Below, in pieces: positions 18,578-26,741 of a stretch of DNA of 64,000 nt (positions are counted from its first letter, which is position 1; each line of letters starts with the position of its first letter). This stretch comes from UBA117 sp049975245 (GTDB lineage Archaea > Methanobacteriota > Methanobacteria > Methanobacteriales > Methanobacteriaceae), in NCBI GenBank assembly GCA_049975245.1, contig JBNGDB010000006.1:47069-111068 (forward strand). Direction: 5' to 3'. The notes below the pieces were generated by a model. That model searched no databases. It was not told the DNA's origin and worked only from the letters and a program-made list of their open reading frames with translations. The translations under genes were made by a program, and so were the position numbers.

Positions 18578-18697
18578 ATGAGCAAAGATCATATACTAAG
18601 CCAGAAGATAGCCATTGATCTTACAGTTGGCCACAAGGTTACCAAAAATCATATAGTTATCCTAAATCTCAATGAAATTTATGATAAATATATATAG
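18578..18697 (+). other. Possible 39-codon small ORF or RNA between thrC and histone
   Basis: An ATG-initiated frame of 39 codons (begins MSKDHILSQK, ends IYDKYI) lies in a segment clearly richer in G and C than the intergenic DNA around it. It has no ribosome binding site and its 3' end overlaps the histone TATA region. It could be a gene remnant, a leaderless microprotein or a small RNA. I do not recognise it. Confidence 0.2.
18686..18697 (+). promoter_or_regulatory. TATA box of the histone gene
   Basis: AAATATATATAG lies about 50 bases ahead of the histone ATG, which would give a leader of about 25 bases containing GGTGAT. This is a well-formed archaeal TATA element. Confidence 0.55.
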
Positions 18698-18741
18698 GAA
18701 TATAAACACAGATTATATCAAAGAAATTTAGGTGATTAATT

Positions 18742-18945
18742 ATGGAATTACCAATTGCTCCAATCGGAAGAATAATAAAAAATGCAAATGCAGAAAGAGT
18801 AAGTGATGATGCTAGAGAAGAATTAGCAAAAGCTTTAGAAGAAATGGGTGAAGAAATAGCATTAGAAGCTGTCAAACTGGCTAAACATGCAGGAAGAAAA
18901 ACTGTAAAAGCTTCAGATATAGAAATGGCAGTTAAAAAGTTCTGA
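18742..18945 (+). CDS. Archaeal histone (HMf type)
   Basis: A single histone fold of 67 residues: ELPIAPIGRIIKNANAERVS, the central long helix, then the KLAKHAGRKTVKASDIEMA tail. These are the hallmark residues of HMf/HMt-type histones, including the RKT loop and the Lys/Arg DNA contacts. It packages DNA as homo- or heterodimers assembling into hypernucleosomes. It has its own promoter and is followed by T-runs, so it is monocistronic. GGTGAT precedes the ATG. Confidence 0.98.
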   Translation: MELPIAPIGRIIKNANAERVSDDAREELAKALEEMGEEIALEAVKLAKHAGRKTVKASDIEMAVKKF

Positions 18946-18948
18946 TTA

Positions 18949-18987
18949 TTTTTATTCATTCAAATTTTCTTTTTTTATTTAATTTTT
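18949..18987 (+). terminator. Oligo-T terminator after the histone gene
   Basis: Repeated T-runs (TTATTTTTATT, TTTTCTTTTTTTATTT, ATTTTT) immediately after the histone stop are consistent with termination of an abundant short transcript. Confidence 0.55.
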
Positions 18988-19485
18988 AACAAAGAAAATT
19001 CTTGTTCTAAATTAAATTTCTAATTCTGTAATGAATTTTTAAGACTAAAATTTTAATCTAATAAGTTATTTCAATCATTACTAATTAAAACTATTAAGAT
19101 AAAGTTATAAACATAGAAAAATTATTAAATGAAATGAAAATTTAATAAATAGGTAGAAACTAAGAAAATAACCCTAAAAATATTTAAATGAAAATCGGAT
19201 TAATGGATTAATTCCCCACATAAATATATAATCTAATAAAATTGATGTAATTATAATAAGAATGCTAATATAGAATAATATTATTAGAATAAGATTGGAG
19301 ATTAGAATAAGATTGGAGTCAAAATTATTGCATCCCACTTAAAGAAAGATATCTATAGAAAAAATATATAAGGGATAATATTCTAACATTAAAATGCTAA
19401 TTTTTGTATATTTAAAATAAATTTTTTAAGTTAGAAAATTAGATTCTGATTTCTTTGAAGTCATTTAATCATATTTGGCAACAAC
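18988..19485. other. Long AT-rich intergenic region upstream of the L7Ae operon
   Basis: About 500 bases without a supported gene, between the histone terminator and the L7Ae promoter. It contains a perfect 18-base tandem duplication (19283-19318) and several A/T-rich runs. I find no tRNA-like fold, no open frame with a ribosome binding site and no other recognisable RNA. Confidence 0.5.
19283..19318. repeat. Perfect tandem duplication of an 18-base unit
   Basis: ATTAGAATAAGATTGGAG occurs twice back to back (19283-19300 and 19301-19318) with no mismatch. It lies about 165 bases upstream of the L7Ae TATA box. It could be a replication slippage scar or a paired regulatory site. Confidence 0.85.
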
Positions 19486-19495
19486 TTTTATATAT
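19486..19495 (+). promoter_or_regulatory. TATA box of the L7Ae-S28e-L24e-ndk operon
   Basis: TTTTATATAT, preceded by a purine-rich CAACAAC stretch, stands about 70 bases ahead of L7Ae, giving a leader of about 45 bases that ends in AGGAGGT. It is the best-formed TATA box in this part of the window and fits a highly expressed ribosomal operon. Confidence 0.65.
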
Positions 19496-19561
19496 TTCAA
19501 TGTAAAAGTAGATTTGCTGATGGATGGTAAAAAAACCAGATGAAAAAGGAGGTAAATGAAA

Positions 19562-19933
19562 ATGGCAAAACCAATATATGTAAAATTTGACGTACCACAA
19601 GATATAGCTGACAAAGCTTCTGAAGCATTAGAAATAGCAAGAGAAACAGGTAAAATAGCAAAAGGTACTAATGAAGTTACCAAAGCAATTGAAAGAGGTA
19701 CTGCTGCTTTAGTATTAGTAGCTGAAGATGTTGATCCTGCTGAAATAGTAGCTCACATTCCTATGCTGGCTGAAGAAAAGGAAATACCTTTCGTATACTT
19801 ACCTACTAAAGATGAAGTAGGCGGAGCAGCAGGTTTGAATGTTGGTACTGCTTCTGCATGTATAGTAGAAGCTGGTGAAGCTGAAGAACTTGTAAAAGAC
19901 GTTGTGGAAAAAGTTGAAGAACTTAAAAAATAG
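19562..19933 (+). CDS. rpl7ae: Ribosomal protein L7Ae
   Basis: A 123-residue kink-turn RNA-binding protein. It is a subunit of the 50S ribosome and also of box C/D and H/ACA RNPs and archaeal RNase P. Motifs seen: KGTNEVTKAIERGTAALVLVAEDVDP and IPFVYLPTKDEVGGAAGLNVGTASACIV. ATG codons occur at 19556 and 19562. AGGAGGT ends 2 bases before the first and 8 before the second, so the second (MAKPIYV) is chosen. First gene of a ribosomal operon. Confidence 0.97.
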   Translation: MAKPIYVKFDVPQDIADKASEALEIARETGKIAKGTNEVTKAIERGTAALVLVAEDVDPAEIVAHIPMLAEEKEIPFVYLPTKDEVGGAAGLNVGTASACIVEAGEAEELVKDVVEKVEELKK

Positions 19934-20004
19934 TTTTATAATTAATAAATACTGTTTTATGAAAGGCCTATGCCTTTCTCACTTTAATTATATCAGGTGA
20001 TTAT

Positions 20005-20211
20005 ATGGAAGAAGCAACTCCAGCAGAAGTGATCGAAGTTCTAAAAAGAACTGGGATGACTGGAGAAGTCATGCAGATTAAGTGCAGAATAATGGAAGGA
20101 CGAGATAAGGGTAGGATATTAACCAGAAATGTTATGGGCCCCATAAGAGAAGGTGACATATTAATGTTACTGGACACCATAAGAGAAGCTAAAGAAATAC
20201 GTACCCCATAA
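20005..20211 (+). CDS. rps28e: Ribosomal protein S28e
   Basis: A 68-residue small-subunit protein. The family core is visible: EVIEVLKRTGMTGEVMQIKC, the loop GRDKGRILTRNVMGPIREGD and the C-terminal LMLLDTIREAKEI. GGTGAT precedes the ATG. It lies 71 bases after L7Ae and 16 before L24e, within the operon. Confidence 0.97.
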   Translation: MEEATPAEVIEVLKRTGMTGEVMQIKCRIMEGRDKGRILTRNVMGPIREGDILMLLDTIREAKEIRTP

Positions 20212-20227
20212 ATTGAAGGTGTTAAAT

Positions 20228-20389
20228 ATGAGAGAATGTTCATTCTGCCACGAGGAAATACCAGAAGGTACAGGAAGTATGTACGTTAAAAAAGACGGTA
20301 CTGTGTACTTTTTCTGCAGCAGTAAATGTGAAAAGAATATGTTGAATCTAAAAAGAGTTCCAAGAAAAGTCAAATGGGTTAAAAAATGA
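20228..20389 (+). CDS. rpl24e: Ribosomal protein L24e (short zinc-ribbon form)
   Basis: A 53-residue zinc-ribbon protein of the 50S subunit. It has CSFC near the N-terminus and CSSKC in the middle (C-x2-C...C-x3-C), with GTGSMYVKKDGTVYFFC between. The basic tail RVPRKVKWVKK is typical. AAGGTG precedes the ATG at 20228. The stop TGA overlaps the first ATG of ndk, so the two are translationally coupled. Confidence 0.96.
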   Translation: MRECSFCHEEIPEGTGSMYVKKDGTVYFFCSSKCEKNMLNLKRVPRKVKWVKK

Positions 20390-20841
20390 TGGAAAAGAGC
20401 TTTGTTATGATAAAACCCGATGCGGTTAAGCGCAGACTTATGGGTGAGGTTTTAAGCCGATTCGAAAAACGTGGGCTTAAAATAGTTGCCGCTAAGATGA
20501 TGCACATCAGCGATGTTTTAGCTAAACAACACTACGGGGAACATGAAAAGAAACCATTTTTCAATGACCTAGTAGAATACATTACTTCTTCTGCCGTTCT
20601 AGCAATGGTAATTGAAGGAGATGAATGCATAAGTCTGATTAGAAAAATGGTGGGCGCTACTAACCCTAAAGAAGCTGATTTAGGGACAATCAGAGGCGAT
20701 TTTGCTCTTGATACAGGTAGAAATATAATACATGCTTCTGATTCATCTGAATCTGCAAAAAGAGAAATAGCACTCTTTTTTGATGAATCTGAGATCTGCG
20801 AATATGCGATCCCAGATGAACATCTAATCTATGAAAGTTAA
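20386..20841 (+). CDS. ndk: Nucleoside diphosphate kinase
   Basis: A 151-residue enzyme that transfers the gamma phosphate of ATP to other NDPs via a phospho-His. Motifs: FVMIKPDAVKR at the N-terminus, the RKMVGATNPKEA loop, GTIRGDFA and NIIHASDSSESA containing the active-site His. Two consecutive ATGs (20386, 20389) are possible starts; the first overlaps the L24e stop (ATGA). Last gene of the L7Ae-S28e-L24e-ndk cluster, followed by infB after 44 bases. Confidence 0.97.
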   Translation: MMEKSFVMIKPDAVKRRLMGEVLSRFEKRGLKIVAAKMMHISDVLAKQHYGEHEKKPFFNDLVEYITSSAVLAMVIEGDECISLIRKMVGATNPKEADLGTIRGDFALDTGRNIIHASDSSESAKREIALFFDESEICEYAIPDEHLIYES

Positions 20842-20885
20842 GATCGAGTTTTAAATAGTTTCCATCCTCTTAAATAGTGGTTTAA

Positions 20886-22664
20886 ATGAAAATCAGATCA
20901 CCAATAGTATCAGTGTTAGGTCACGTAGACCATGGTAAAACCAGTCTTCTTGATTATATTAGAGGCAGTGCCATAGTACAAAAAGAAGCTGGTGGAATAA
21001 CCCAACACATTGGTGCCACCGAAATTCCTATTGAAGTAATAGAGAATATATGTGGTGACTTTCTAAAGAAATTTGATATAAAAGAGTCCCTTCCTGGACT
21101 TTTTTTCATTGACACTCCTGGTCACGAGGCATTCACTACTCTTAGAAAAAGAGGGGGAGCTCTAGCCGATCTGGCTATTCTTATTGTAGATATTAATGAA
21201 GGTTTTAAACCTCAAACCTATGAAGCTTTAAGTATTTTAAAAATGTATAAGACTCCATTCATAGTTGCTGCAAATAAAATTGATAAAATATATGGTTGGG
21301 AAACAACTAAAGGTAGAACTTTTCTTGAAAGTTTTGTTAAACAACCTTCAAATGTCCAGCAAACACTTGAAACTAAGCTATATGAACTTGTTGGAATTTT
21401 ACACGATGAAGGTTTTGACTCTGAAAGATTTGATCGTGTTGACGATTTTGCAAAAAAGATTAGTATAATCCCCATAAGTGCAGTTACTGGGGAAGGAATA
21501 CCTGAACTTCTTACTATGCTCATGGGACTTGCTCAACAATATTTAAAAGCACAATTACAAATAGAAACTACTGCGTCAGGTAAAGGCACTATTTTAGAAG
21601 TGAAAGAAGAGATAGGGCTTGGATTAACTATAGACGCTGTAATTTATGATGGAATTATTAAGAAAAATGATAATATAGCTTTAATGGCTAGTGACGATAT
21701 TATTACCACTAAAATAAGATCACTTTTAAAACCAAGACCCCTTGAAGAGATTAGAGAGTCCAAGAAAAAGTTCCAGAAAGTAGACGAAGTAGTTGCAGCG
21801 GCTGGAATAAAGATTGTTGCACCTAATATAGAAAATGTTGTTGCTGGTTCACCCTTAGTAGTTGCACGGGAAGATATGGAAACGGTTAAAGAAGATCTCT
21901 TAAAAGAAGTGGAAGACATTAAAATAGATACTGATGAAATGGGAGTGACTGTTAAAGCTGACACTCTTGGTTCGCTGGAAGCTCTAGTAAATCTTCTTAA
22001 AGACATGAAAATTCCTATTAGAATTGCAGATATTGGTGATGTATCAAGAAGAGATGTTTTTGACGCCAATATTGTTAAAAAGGAAGATCCACTTCACGGA
22101 GTAATTATTGCATTTAATGTTAAAATCTTGCCTTCAGCAGCAGACGAGATAAGATCTTCTGGCATAAAAATTTTTGCTGGAAACGTTATATACCAAATAA
22201 CTGAAGAATACGAAGAATGGATCAAAGCCTTTGAAGAAGAAAAAAAGAAAAAATGGCTTGATGCTATAATAAAACCGGGGAAAATTAGGATAATTCCCAA
22301 ATTAGTATTCAGGTTTAGTAAACCTGCCATTGCAGGTATCGAAGTTTTAAGCGGTACTATTAAACAAGGTTACACGCTTATAAGAGATGATGGGACTGTT
22401 GTTGGTAAAGTTGAAAGTATGCAAGATAAAGGTGAAAACAAAAAATCTGTTTCTAAGGGTCAGCAAGTTGCCATGGCCATTAAAGATGGTGTTTTTGGCA
22501 AAAACTTCGAAGAAGGAGATGAACTCTACGTTGACATACCAGAGAAACATTTTAAAATACTTGAATCAGAGCTCAAGAATAAATTAAGTGAAGACGAATA
22601 CGAGACACTTCACGATACATTAGAAATTAAAAGAAAAGTAGAATCAGATTGGGGAGTCTATTAA
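20886..22664 (+). CDS. infB: Translation initiation factor aIF5B (IF2-like GTPase)
   Basis: A 592-residue GTPase promoting subunit joining and Met-tRNAi placement. G1 is GHVDHGKTS (about 12-20), G2 region GITQHIGAT, G3 DTPGHEAF, G4 NKID and G5 SAVTGEG. A beta-barrel and the long helix-linked C-terminal domains follow. The length is that of intein-free archaeal aIF5B. The ribosome binding site is weak (GTGG). Shares strand and order with ndk and S6e as in Methanothermobacter. Confidence 0.97.
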   Translation: MKIRSPIVSVLGHVDHGKTSLLDYIRGSAIVQKEAGGITQHIGATEIPIEVIENICGDFLKKFDIKESLPGLFFIDTPGHEAFTTLRKRGGALADLAILIVDINEGFKPQTYEALSILKMYKTPFIVAANKIDKIYGWETTKGRTFLESFVKQPSNVQQTLETKLYELVGILHDEGFDSERFDRVDDFAKKISIIPISAVTGEGIPELLTMLMGLAQQYLKAQLQIETTASGKGTILEVKEEIGLGLTIDAVIYDGIIKKNDNIALMASDDIITTKIRSLLKPRPLEEIRESKKKFQKVDEVVAAAGIKIVAPNIENVVAGSPLVVAREDMETVKEDLLKEVEDIKIDTDEMGVTVKADTLGSLEALVNLLKDMKIPIRIADIGDVSRRDVFDANIVKKEDPLHGVIIAFNVKILPSAADEIRSSGIKIFAGNVIYQITEEYEEWIKAFEEEKKKKWLDAIIKPGKIRIIPKLVFRFSKPAIAGIEVLSGTIKQGYTLIRDDGTVVGKVESMQDKGENKKSVSKGQQVAMAIKDGVFGKNFEEGDELYVDIPEKHFKILESELKNKLSEDEYETLHDTLEIKRKVESDWGVY

Positions 22665-22764
22665 ACGGAGATATAAAAAAACATTAACTTTATTGATTCG
22701 TATAGATAGAAAACAATAAATATAGATAACTGTTATAAATGCAGAATAAGAAGGAGGAGATATT

Positions 22765-23145
22765 TTGGCATTTAAATTGGTGATTTCAGAAAAAGAAAAA
22801 AGCCATCAGATAGAAATTGATGCTAATCAATCAAAAAAATTAATCGGATTAACTCTTGGAGAGGAATTTGACGCATCAGACATTGGTTTAAAAGGATACA
22901 AATTAAAAATAACCGGTGGAAGCGACAAAAACGGGTTTCCAATGAAAAAAGATATTAGTGGTCCCAGAAGGATTAAAACACTTACATCTGGAGGAATAGG
23001 ATATAAACCTAAAAGATCAGGTGAAAGAAGAAGAAAAACTATTCGTGGAAACACTATATCTGATGATATTGTCCAAATTAATACTATTGTTACCACTAAA
23101 GGTAAAAAGAGTTTAGAAGAAATTTTAAAAACTGAAGAAGAGTAA
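22765..23145 (+). CDS. rps6e: Ribosomal protein S6e
   Basis: A 126-residue archaeal S6e without the eukaryotic phosphorylated tail. Motifs: GLTLGEEFDASDIGLKGYKL, ITGGSDKNGFPM, GPRRIKTLTSGGIGYKPKRSGERRRKTIRGN. The start is TTG at 22765 with a strong AAGGAGGAGA site. It precedes the aIF2-gamma gene, a conserved archaeal arrangement. Confidence 0.97.
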   Translation: MAFKLVISEKEKSHQIEIDANQSKKLIGLTLGEEFDASDIGLKGYKLKITGGSDKNGFPMKKDISGPRRIKTLTSGGIGYKPKRSGERRRKTIRGNTISDDIVQINTIVTTKGKKSLEEILKTEEE

Positions 23146-23189
23146 TTGATATAAATTTTAATATTATACAAATAAATTGGGTGTAATCT

Positions 23190-24416
23190 GTGAAAGTACA
23201 ATCAGAGATAAACATTGGGCTTGTAGGTCACGTAGATCATGGTAAAACTACTTTGACCAAAGCTCTTTCAGGAATATGGACGGATACTCATAGTGAAGAA
23301 ACAAAAAGAGGGATATCAATAAGACTTGGTTATGCTGATATAACCTTCCGTAAGTGTCCGGAGTGTCCAACTCCTCAATGTTACACCACGGCAATTGTCT
23401 GTAAACATTGCGGAACCGAGACTGAAATGCTTAGAAAGGTATCATTTGTAGATGCACCCGGCCACGAAACTTTAATGGCAACTATGTTATCTGGTGCTGC
23501 TATAATGGACGGAGCTGTTCTGGTTATTGCGGCCAATGAACCATGCCCTCAACCTCAGACTAAGGAACATTTAATGGCACTTGATGTTATAGGGGTTACC
23601 AATGTTATCGTGGTTCAAAATAAAATTGATATAGTATCCAAAGAAAGAGCATTAGACAGTTACAATGAAATTAAAGATTTTGTTAAAGGAACCTGCGCTG
23701 AAGATGCTCCAATAATACCTGTTTCAGCTCAACAAGGGGCTAATGTCGATATTCTTATTGAGGTTATCCAAGAAAATATAAGAACTCCCAGAAGACAGAT
23801 TAGAAAACCTTCCAGGATGTACGTAGCCCGATCATTTGATATTAACAAGCCTGGTTGCCCTCCTAATGATATTGTAGGGGGAGTGATTGGTGGTTCTCTA
23901 GTGCAGGGAAAGCTAAAAATCGGCGATGAAATAGAAATAAAACCCGGTATACAAATCAAAAAAGAAGGAAAAAATGTTTGGATTAGTCTAAATTCAGAAA
24001 TTACTGGTTTAATTGCAGGCGGCGAATCTGTTGAAGAAGTAGGCCCTGGTGGTTTGGTGGGTGTAGGAACACTTTTAGATCCTGCCCTAACTAAAGCAGA
24101 TTCATTGTCAGGTTCAGTAGCTGGAAAACCTGGTACCTTACCCCCTATTCTACATGAATTTACCATGGAAACTAATTTATTAGACCGGGTGGTAGGTACA
24201 AAAGAGGAAAGAAAAGTTGAACCTATTAAAACTGGTGAACCTTTAATGATTAATGCTGGAACCACTACCACTATTGGGGTAGTTACCAGTGCACGGGAAA
24301 ATGACGCAGATGTAAATCTCAAATTACCTGTATCTGCAGAGGCCGGTCAAAGAGTTGCATTAAGCCGACGGGTAGGGGCAAGATGGAGGTTAATAGGATA
24401 TGGTATCATTAAATGA
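23190..24416 (+). CDS. eif2g: Translation initiation factor aIF2 subunit gamma
   Basis: A 408-residue GTPase core of the aIF2 heterotrimer that carries initiator Met-tRNA. G1 GHVDHGKTT (about 12-20), switch region RGISIRLGYAD, G3 DAPGHE, G4 NKID, and the zinc knuckle CPECP...CKHCG (about 62-80) specific to the gamma subunit. The start is GTG at 23190 with GGGTG upstream. Its 3' end contains the GGAGG and ATG of the next (PIN) gene, which therefore overlaps it by 17 bases. Confidence 0.97.
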   Translation: MKVQSEINIGLVGHVDHGKTTLTKALSGIWTDTHSEETKRGISIRLGYADITFRKCPECPTPQCYTTAIVCKHCGTETEMLRKVSFVDAPGHETLMATMLSGAAIMDGAVLVIAANEPCPQPQTKEHLMALDVIGVTNVIVVQNKIDIVSKERALDSYNEIKDFVKGTCAEDAPIIPVSAQQGANVDILIEVIQENIRTPRRQIRKPSRMYVARSFDINKPGCPPNDIVGGVIGGSLVQGKLKIGDEIEIKPGIQIKKEGKNVWISLNSEITGLIAGGESVEEVGPGGLVGVGTLLDPALTKADSLSGSVAGKPGTLPPILHEFTMETNLLDRVVGTKEERKVEPIKTGEPLMINAGTTTTIGVVTSARENDADVNLKLPVSAEAGQRVALSRRVGARWRLIGYGIIK

Positions 24417-24815
24417 ACCAGAAAAGGAAGCTATCCTTGATGCAAATTTTTTATGATACCTGCTCAATTCAATGTGGATGTTATCACTGAATTGGAGCAG
24501 ATTTTACCATCTTATAAATTGATGGTTCCTTCATTTGTAATAGATGAACTTAAAAAAATTAAATCTCGTAGCAAAGGTAAAAATCTCATAGCAGCCTCAG
24601 TTGCATTGAAGATCGCTTCATCAAAACCAGTTGAAATTTTTAATGCTAAACTGCATAAAAATGAATCAGTAGATGATGCTCTTCTGAGAGTTGCTGATGT
24701 ATTGTGCACCAACGACCGTGAACTGCGGAAAAGGGCCAGATCTAGCAATATACCTGTGATTTATCTACGTCAAAGAAAATATTTGACCATTGATGGATAT
24801 ATAAAAGATGTTTAA
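24400..24815 (+). CDS. PIN-domain protein whose frame is interrupted at a U UUU UUA heptamer (candidate -1 frameshift gene)
   Basis: The ATG at 24400 has a GGAGG site 10 bases upstream inside eif2g. It opens an 18-codon frame ending ILDANFL, then hits TGA at 24454. The rest of the PIN domain, starting MIPAQFNVD, is in the -1 frame from 24453 to 24815 and includes CTNDRELRKRA. Joined by a -1 slip, they give a continuous 138-residue PIN protein (LDANFL+MIPAQF) matching the usual FCF1/VapC-like pattern, with the first catalytic Asp (ILD) restored. Initiating at the internal ATG would lose that Asp. Either programmed frameshifting or a one-base deletion or sequencing error explains it. Confidence 0.75.
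24444..24500 (+). promoter_or_regulatory. Candidate -1 programmed frameshift signal
   Basis: The heptamer T TTT TTA (24447-24453) is in the correct zero-frame phase; a second, overlapping A AAT TTT is at 24444-24450. The zero-frame stop TGA is at 24454-24456. After a 6-base spacer (24454-24459) a stem follows: 24460-24465 pairs with 24495-24500 and 24466-24471 with 24488-24493, giving 12 pairs with one bulged G (24494) and a loop of about 16 bases. Heptamer, spacer and stem match the layout of known -1 signals. Confidence 0.55.
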
Positions 24816-24927
24816 ACTTAACTAGGATGTAAAGAAATTAATCCGCTAATATTATAAATATTCAAATTAACTTTAAATTCATTAGATTATAAAAAAATTT
24901 GGACCTAAATTATAGAGGAGGAATTAA

Positions 24928-25449
24928 ATGAATCTTTGGAAAGATTTAAAACCTGGAACTTCAATTCCAGAGGTAGTATATGCAGTAATAGAAATTCCAA
25001 AAGGATCAAGAAATAAATATGAATATGATAAAGACATAGAAGCATTTGCACTTGACCGAGTTTTGTACTCACCTTTTCATTATCCCGCTGAATACGGCAT
25101 AATTCCACAAACACTCTATGATGATGGAGATCCTATGGATATTATGGTTCTAATGGAACAGCCCACTTTCCCTGGTTGTGTAATTGAAAGTCGTCCTATT
25201 GGGATGATGAAGATGATTGATGGTGGGGATAACGATGATAAAATTCTAGCTGTTCCCCTAGAAGATCCAAAATTTAAAGATGTAAAAAATATTACCGATG
25301 TACCCCAACATCTTCTTGATGAAATATCACACTTTTTCCAGGAATATAAAAGATTAGAAGGTAAAGAAACTGAAGTTTTAGGATGGGTACAGGTAGATGA
25401 AGCATTTGAAGCCATAAAACATTCCATAGAACTTTATAATAAGATGTAA
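24928..25449 (+). CDS. ppa: Inorganic pyrophosphatase (family I)
   Basis: A 173-residue soluble hexameric enzyme that hydrolyses pyrophosphate with Mg2+. Motifs: VIEIPKGSRNKYEYDK, PAEYGIIPQTLYDDGDPMDIMV with the three metal-binding Asp residues (about 67-72), then DGGDNDDKILAVP. GAGGAGG precedes the ATG. Its position between the PIN gene and rpo7 matches Methanothermobacter. Confidence 0.97.
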   Translation: MNLWKDLKPGTSIPEVVYAVIEIPKGSRNKYEYDKDIEAFALDRVLYSPFHYPAEYGIIPQTLYDDGDPMDIMVLMEQPTFPGCVIESRPIGMMKMIDGGDNDDKILAVPLEDPKFKDVKNITDVPQHLLDEISHFFQEYKRLEGKETEVLGWVQVDEAFEAIKHSIELYNKM

Positions 25450-25505
25450 TTAAAAAAATAAAAATTATAATAAATTCTAAAATAAAAAATATGAGAGGGA
25501 TTTGA

Positions 25506-26063
25506 TTGTATTTAATCTCAAAAATAGAGGACACTGTAAGAATCCCACCAAGCCGCTTCGAAGAACCATTAGAAGAAGTTGCTGTAGAAACTTTAAATGA
25601 AACCTATGTGGGTAGAATAGATAAAAAATTAGGTTTAATGGTAACAGTAAAAGAGATAGAGGACATTGGTGTCGGTAAAGTTATAATGGGCGATGGTGCG
25701 GCATATCATGATGTAATATTCACAGCCCTCTTTTTCAAGCCGGATTTACATGAAATTGTTGAAGGTGAAGTTATAGAAGTAACTGAATTTGGAGCATTTG
25801 TTAGGATTGGTCCTATGGATGGTCTGGTTCACGTATCACAAGTTACCGACGATTACATTAATTACGATGGAAAAAGAGGAGCATTGATAGGTAAAGAATC
25901 TAAGAAAACATTGGAAGAAGGTAATAAAGTTCGTGCTCGAGTTGTTGCTCTAAGCCTTAAAGGAAAATCTTCTAAAGAAACCAAAATTGGTCTTACTATG
26001 AGACAACCTGGTCTAGGAAGATTTGAATGGATTGAAAAAGAGAAGAGGAAGAAGAAGAAATGA
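25506..26063 (+). CDS. rpo7: DNA-directed RNA polymerase subunit Rpo7 (E')
   Basis: A 185-residue stalk subunit that binds Rpo4 and nascent RNA. The N-terminal tip domain starts YLISKIEDTVRIPPSRF. The S1/OB domain reads GEVIEVTEFGAFVRIGPMDGLVHVSQV. It ends in a basic tail (EKEKRKKKK). The start is TTG at 25506, preceded by GAGAGGGA. Its stop overlaps the ATG of spt4 by 4 bases. Confidence 0.97.
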   Translation: MYLISKIEDTVRIPPSRFEEPLEEVAVETLNETYVGRIDKKLGLMVTVKEIEDIGVGKVIMGDGAAYHDVIFTALFFKPDLHEIVEGEVIEVTEFGAFVRIGPMDGLVHVSQVTDDYINYDGKRGALIGKESKKTLEEGNKVRARVVALSLKGKSSKETKIGLTMRQPGLGRFEWIEKEKRKKKK

Positions 26064-26242
26064 CTATTAAAGCATGTACTAAATGTCACAGGATAATGAA
26101 TGAAGATCGCTGTGCAATATGCAATCTACCTACATCCACCAATTGGAGTGGTTTGCTTATTATTATTGATCCAGAAAAATCAAATATTGCCAAGGAGTTA
26201 AATATAACCATTCCTGGGGAATATGCGTTGAGGGTCAGATAG
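26060..26242 (+). CDS. spt4: Transcription elongation factor Spt4 (RpoE'')
   Basis: A 60-residue zinc-ribbon protein with CTKCHRI and CAICN (two CxxC pairs), then the TSTNWSGLLIIIDPEKSNIAKELNI segment conserved in Spt4. It pairs with Spt5 to keep RNA polymerase processive. ATGA overlap with rpo7, and its stop TAG overlaps the GTG start of the next gene by one base, so three genes are tightly coupled. Confidence 0.96.
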   Translation: MTIKACTKCHRIMNEDRCAICNLPTSTNWSGLLIIIDPEKSNIAKELNITIPGEYALRVR

Positions 26243-26739
26243 TGCTTGTACTAAAAAAAGAACAGCGATCCGCTCTAAAAAAGCCTTTTGGAAAGCTTTA
26301 TCCATCATTAGAAGAGGCTAAACAAGATTTTCCTGATTATGATATTTTGATATCAGTGGGAGATGTAACTACTCGCAACCTTTTAAAATCAGGATTAATA
26401 CCAGATATTGGAATTATAGATCATAAAATTCAAAGAAAAAAGTCTAAACATAATATTGATTACGATTCAATCACTTTGCATGTGGAAAACCCTGCGGGAA
26501 CCATTACCAATGAACTATGGTCATGTATAGAAGAAGCCTTCCAACTATTGGAAAAAAATTCCCACGTATTAATAATAGTGGAAGGAGAAGAAGATCTTTC
26601 TGTGCTTCCTTGCATTTTAAGTTCACCTCCAGGTTCTATAATATTGTATGGTCAACCAAATGAGGGTTTGGTAGTAGTAAAAGCTGATGAAGTAAAAAAT
26701 ATGGCAAAGGATATTATTAAAGAGTTTAAAGAGGTATAA
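26242..26739 (+). CDS. GTP-dependent dephospho-CoA kinase (DUF359)
   Basis: A 165-residue protein of the DUF359 family, whose Thermococcus member phosphorylates dephospho-CoA with GTP, the last step of archaeal CoA synthesis. Conserved stretches: VGDVTTRNLL, IIDHKIQRKK, NPAGTITNELW, VEGEEDLSVLPCIL and YGQPNEGLVVV. The start is GTG at 26242, overlapping the spt4 stop. It is embedded in a transcription/ribosomal operon, as in other Methanobacteriales. Confidence 0.93.
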   Translation: MLVLKKEQRSALKKPFGKLYPSLEEAKQDFPDYDILISVGDVTTRNLLKSGLIPDIGIIDHKIQRKKSKHNIDYDSITLHVENPAGTITNELWSCIEEAFQLLEKNSHVLIIVEGEEDLSVLPCILSSPPGSIILYGQPNEGLVVVKADEVKNMAKDIIKEFKEV

Positions 26740-26741
26740 TT

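Noticed and set aside
23729..24322. 197-codon minus-strand frame
   Set aside because: It is the complement of the aIF2-gamma gene, whose sequence and motifs are fully explained on the plus strand.
5716..24416. Inteins in rfcS, infB or eif2g, which are common archaeal intein hosts
   Set aside because: P-loop and switch motifs are uninterrupted and all three proteins have intein-free length.
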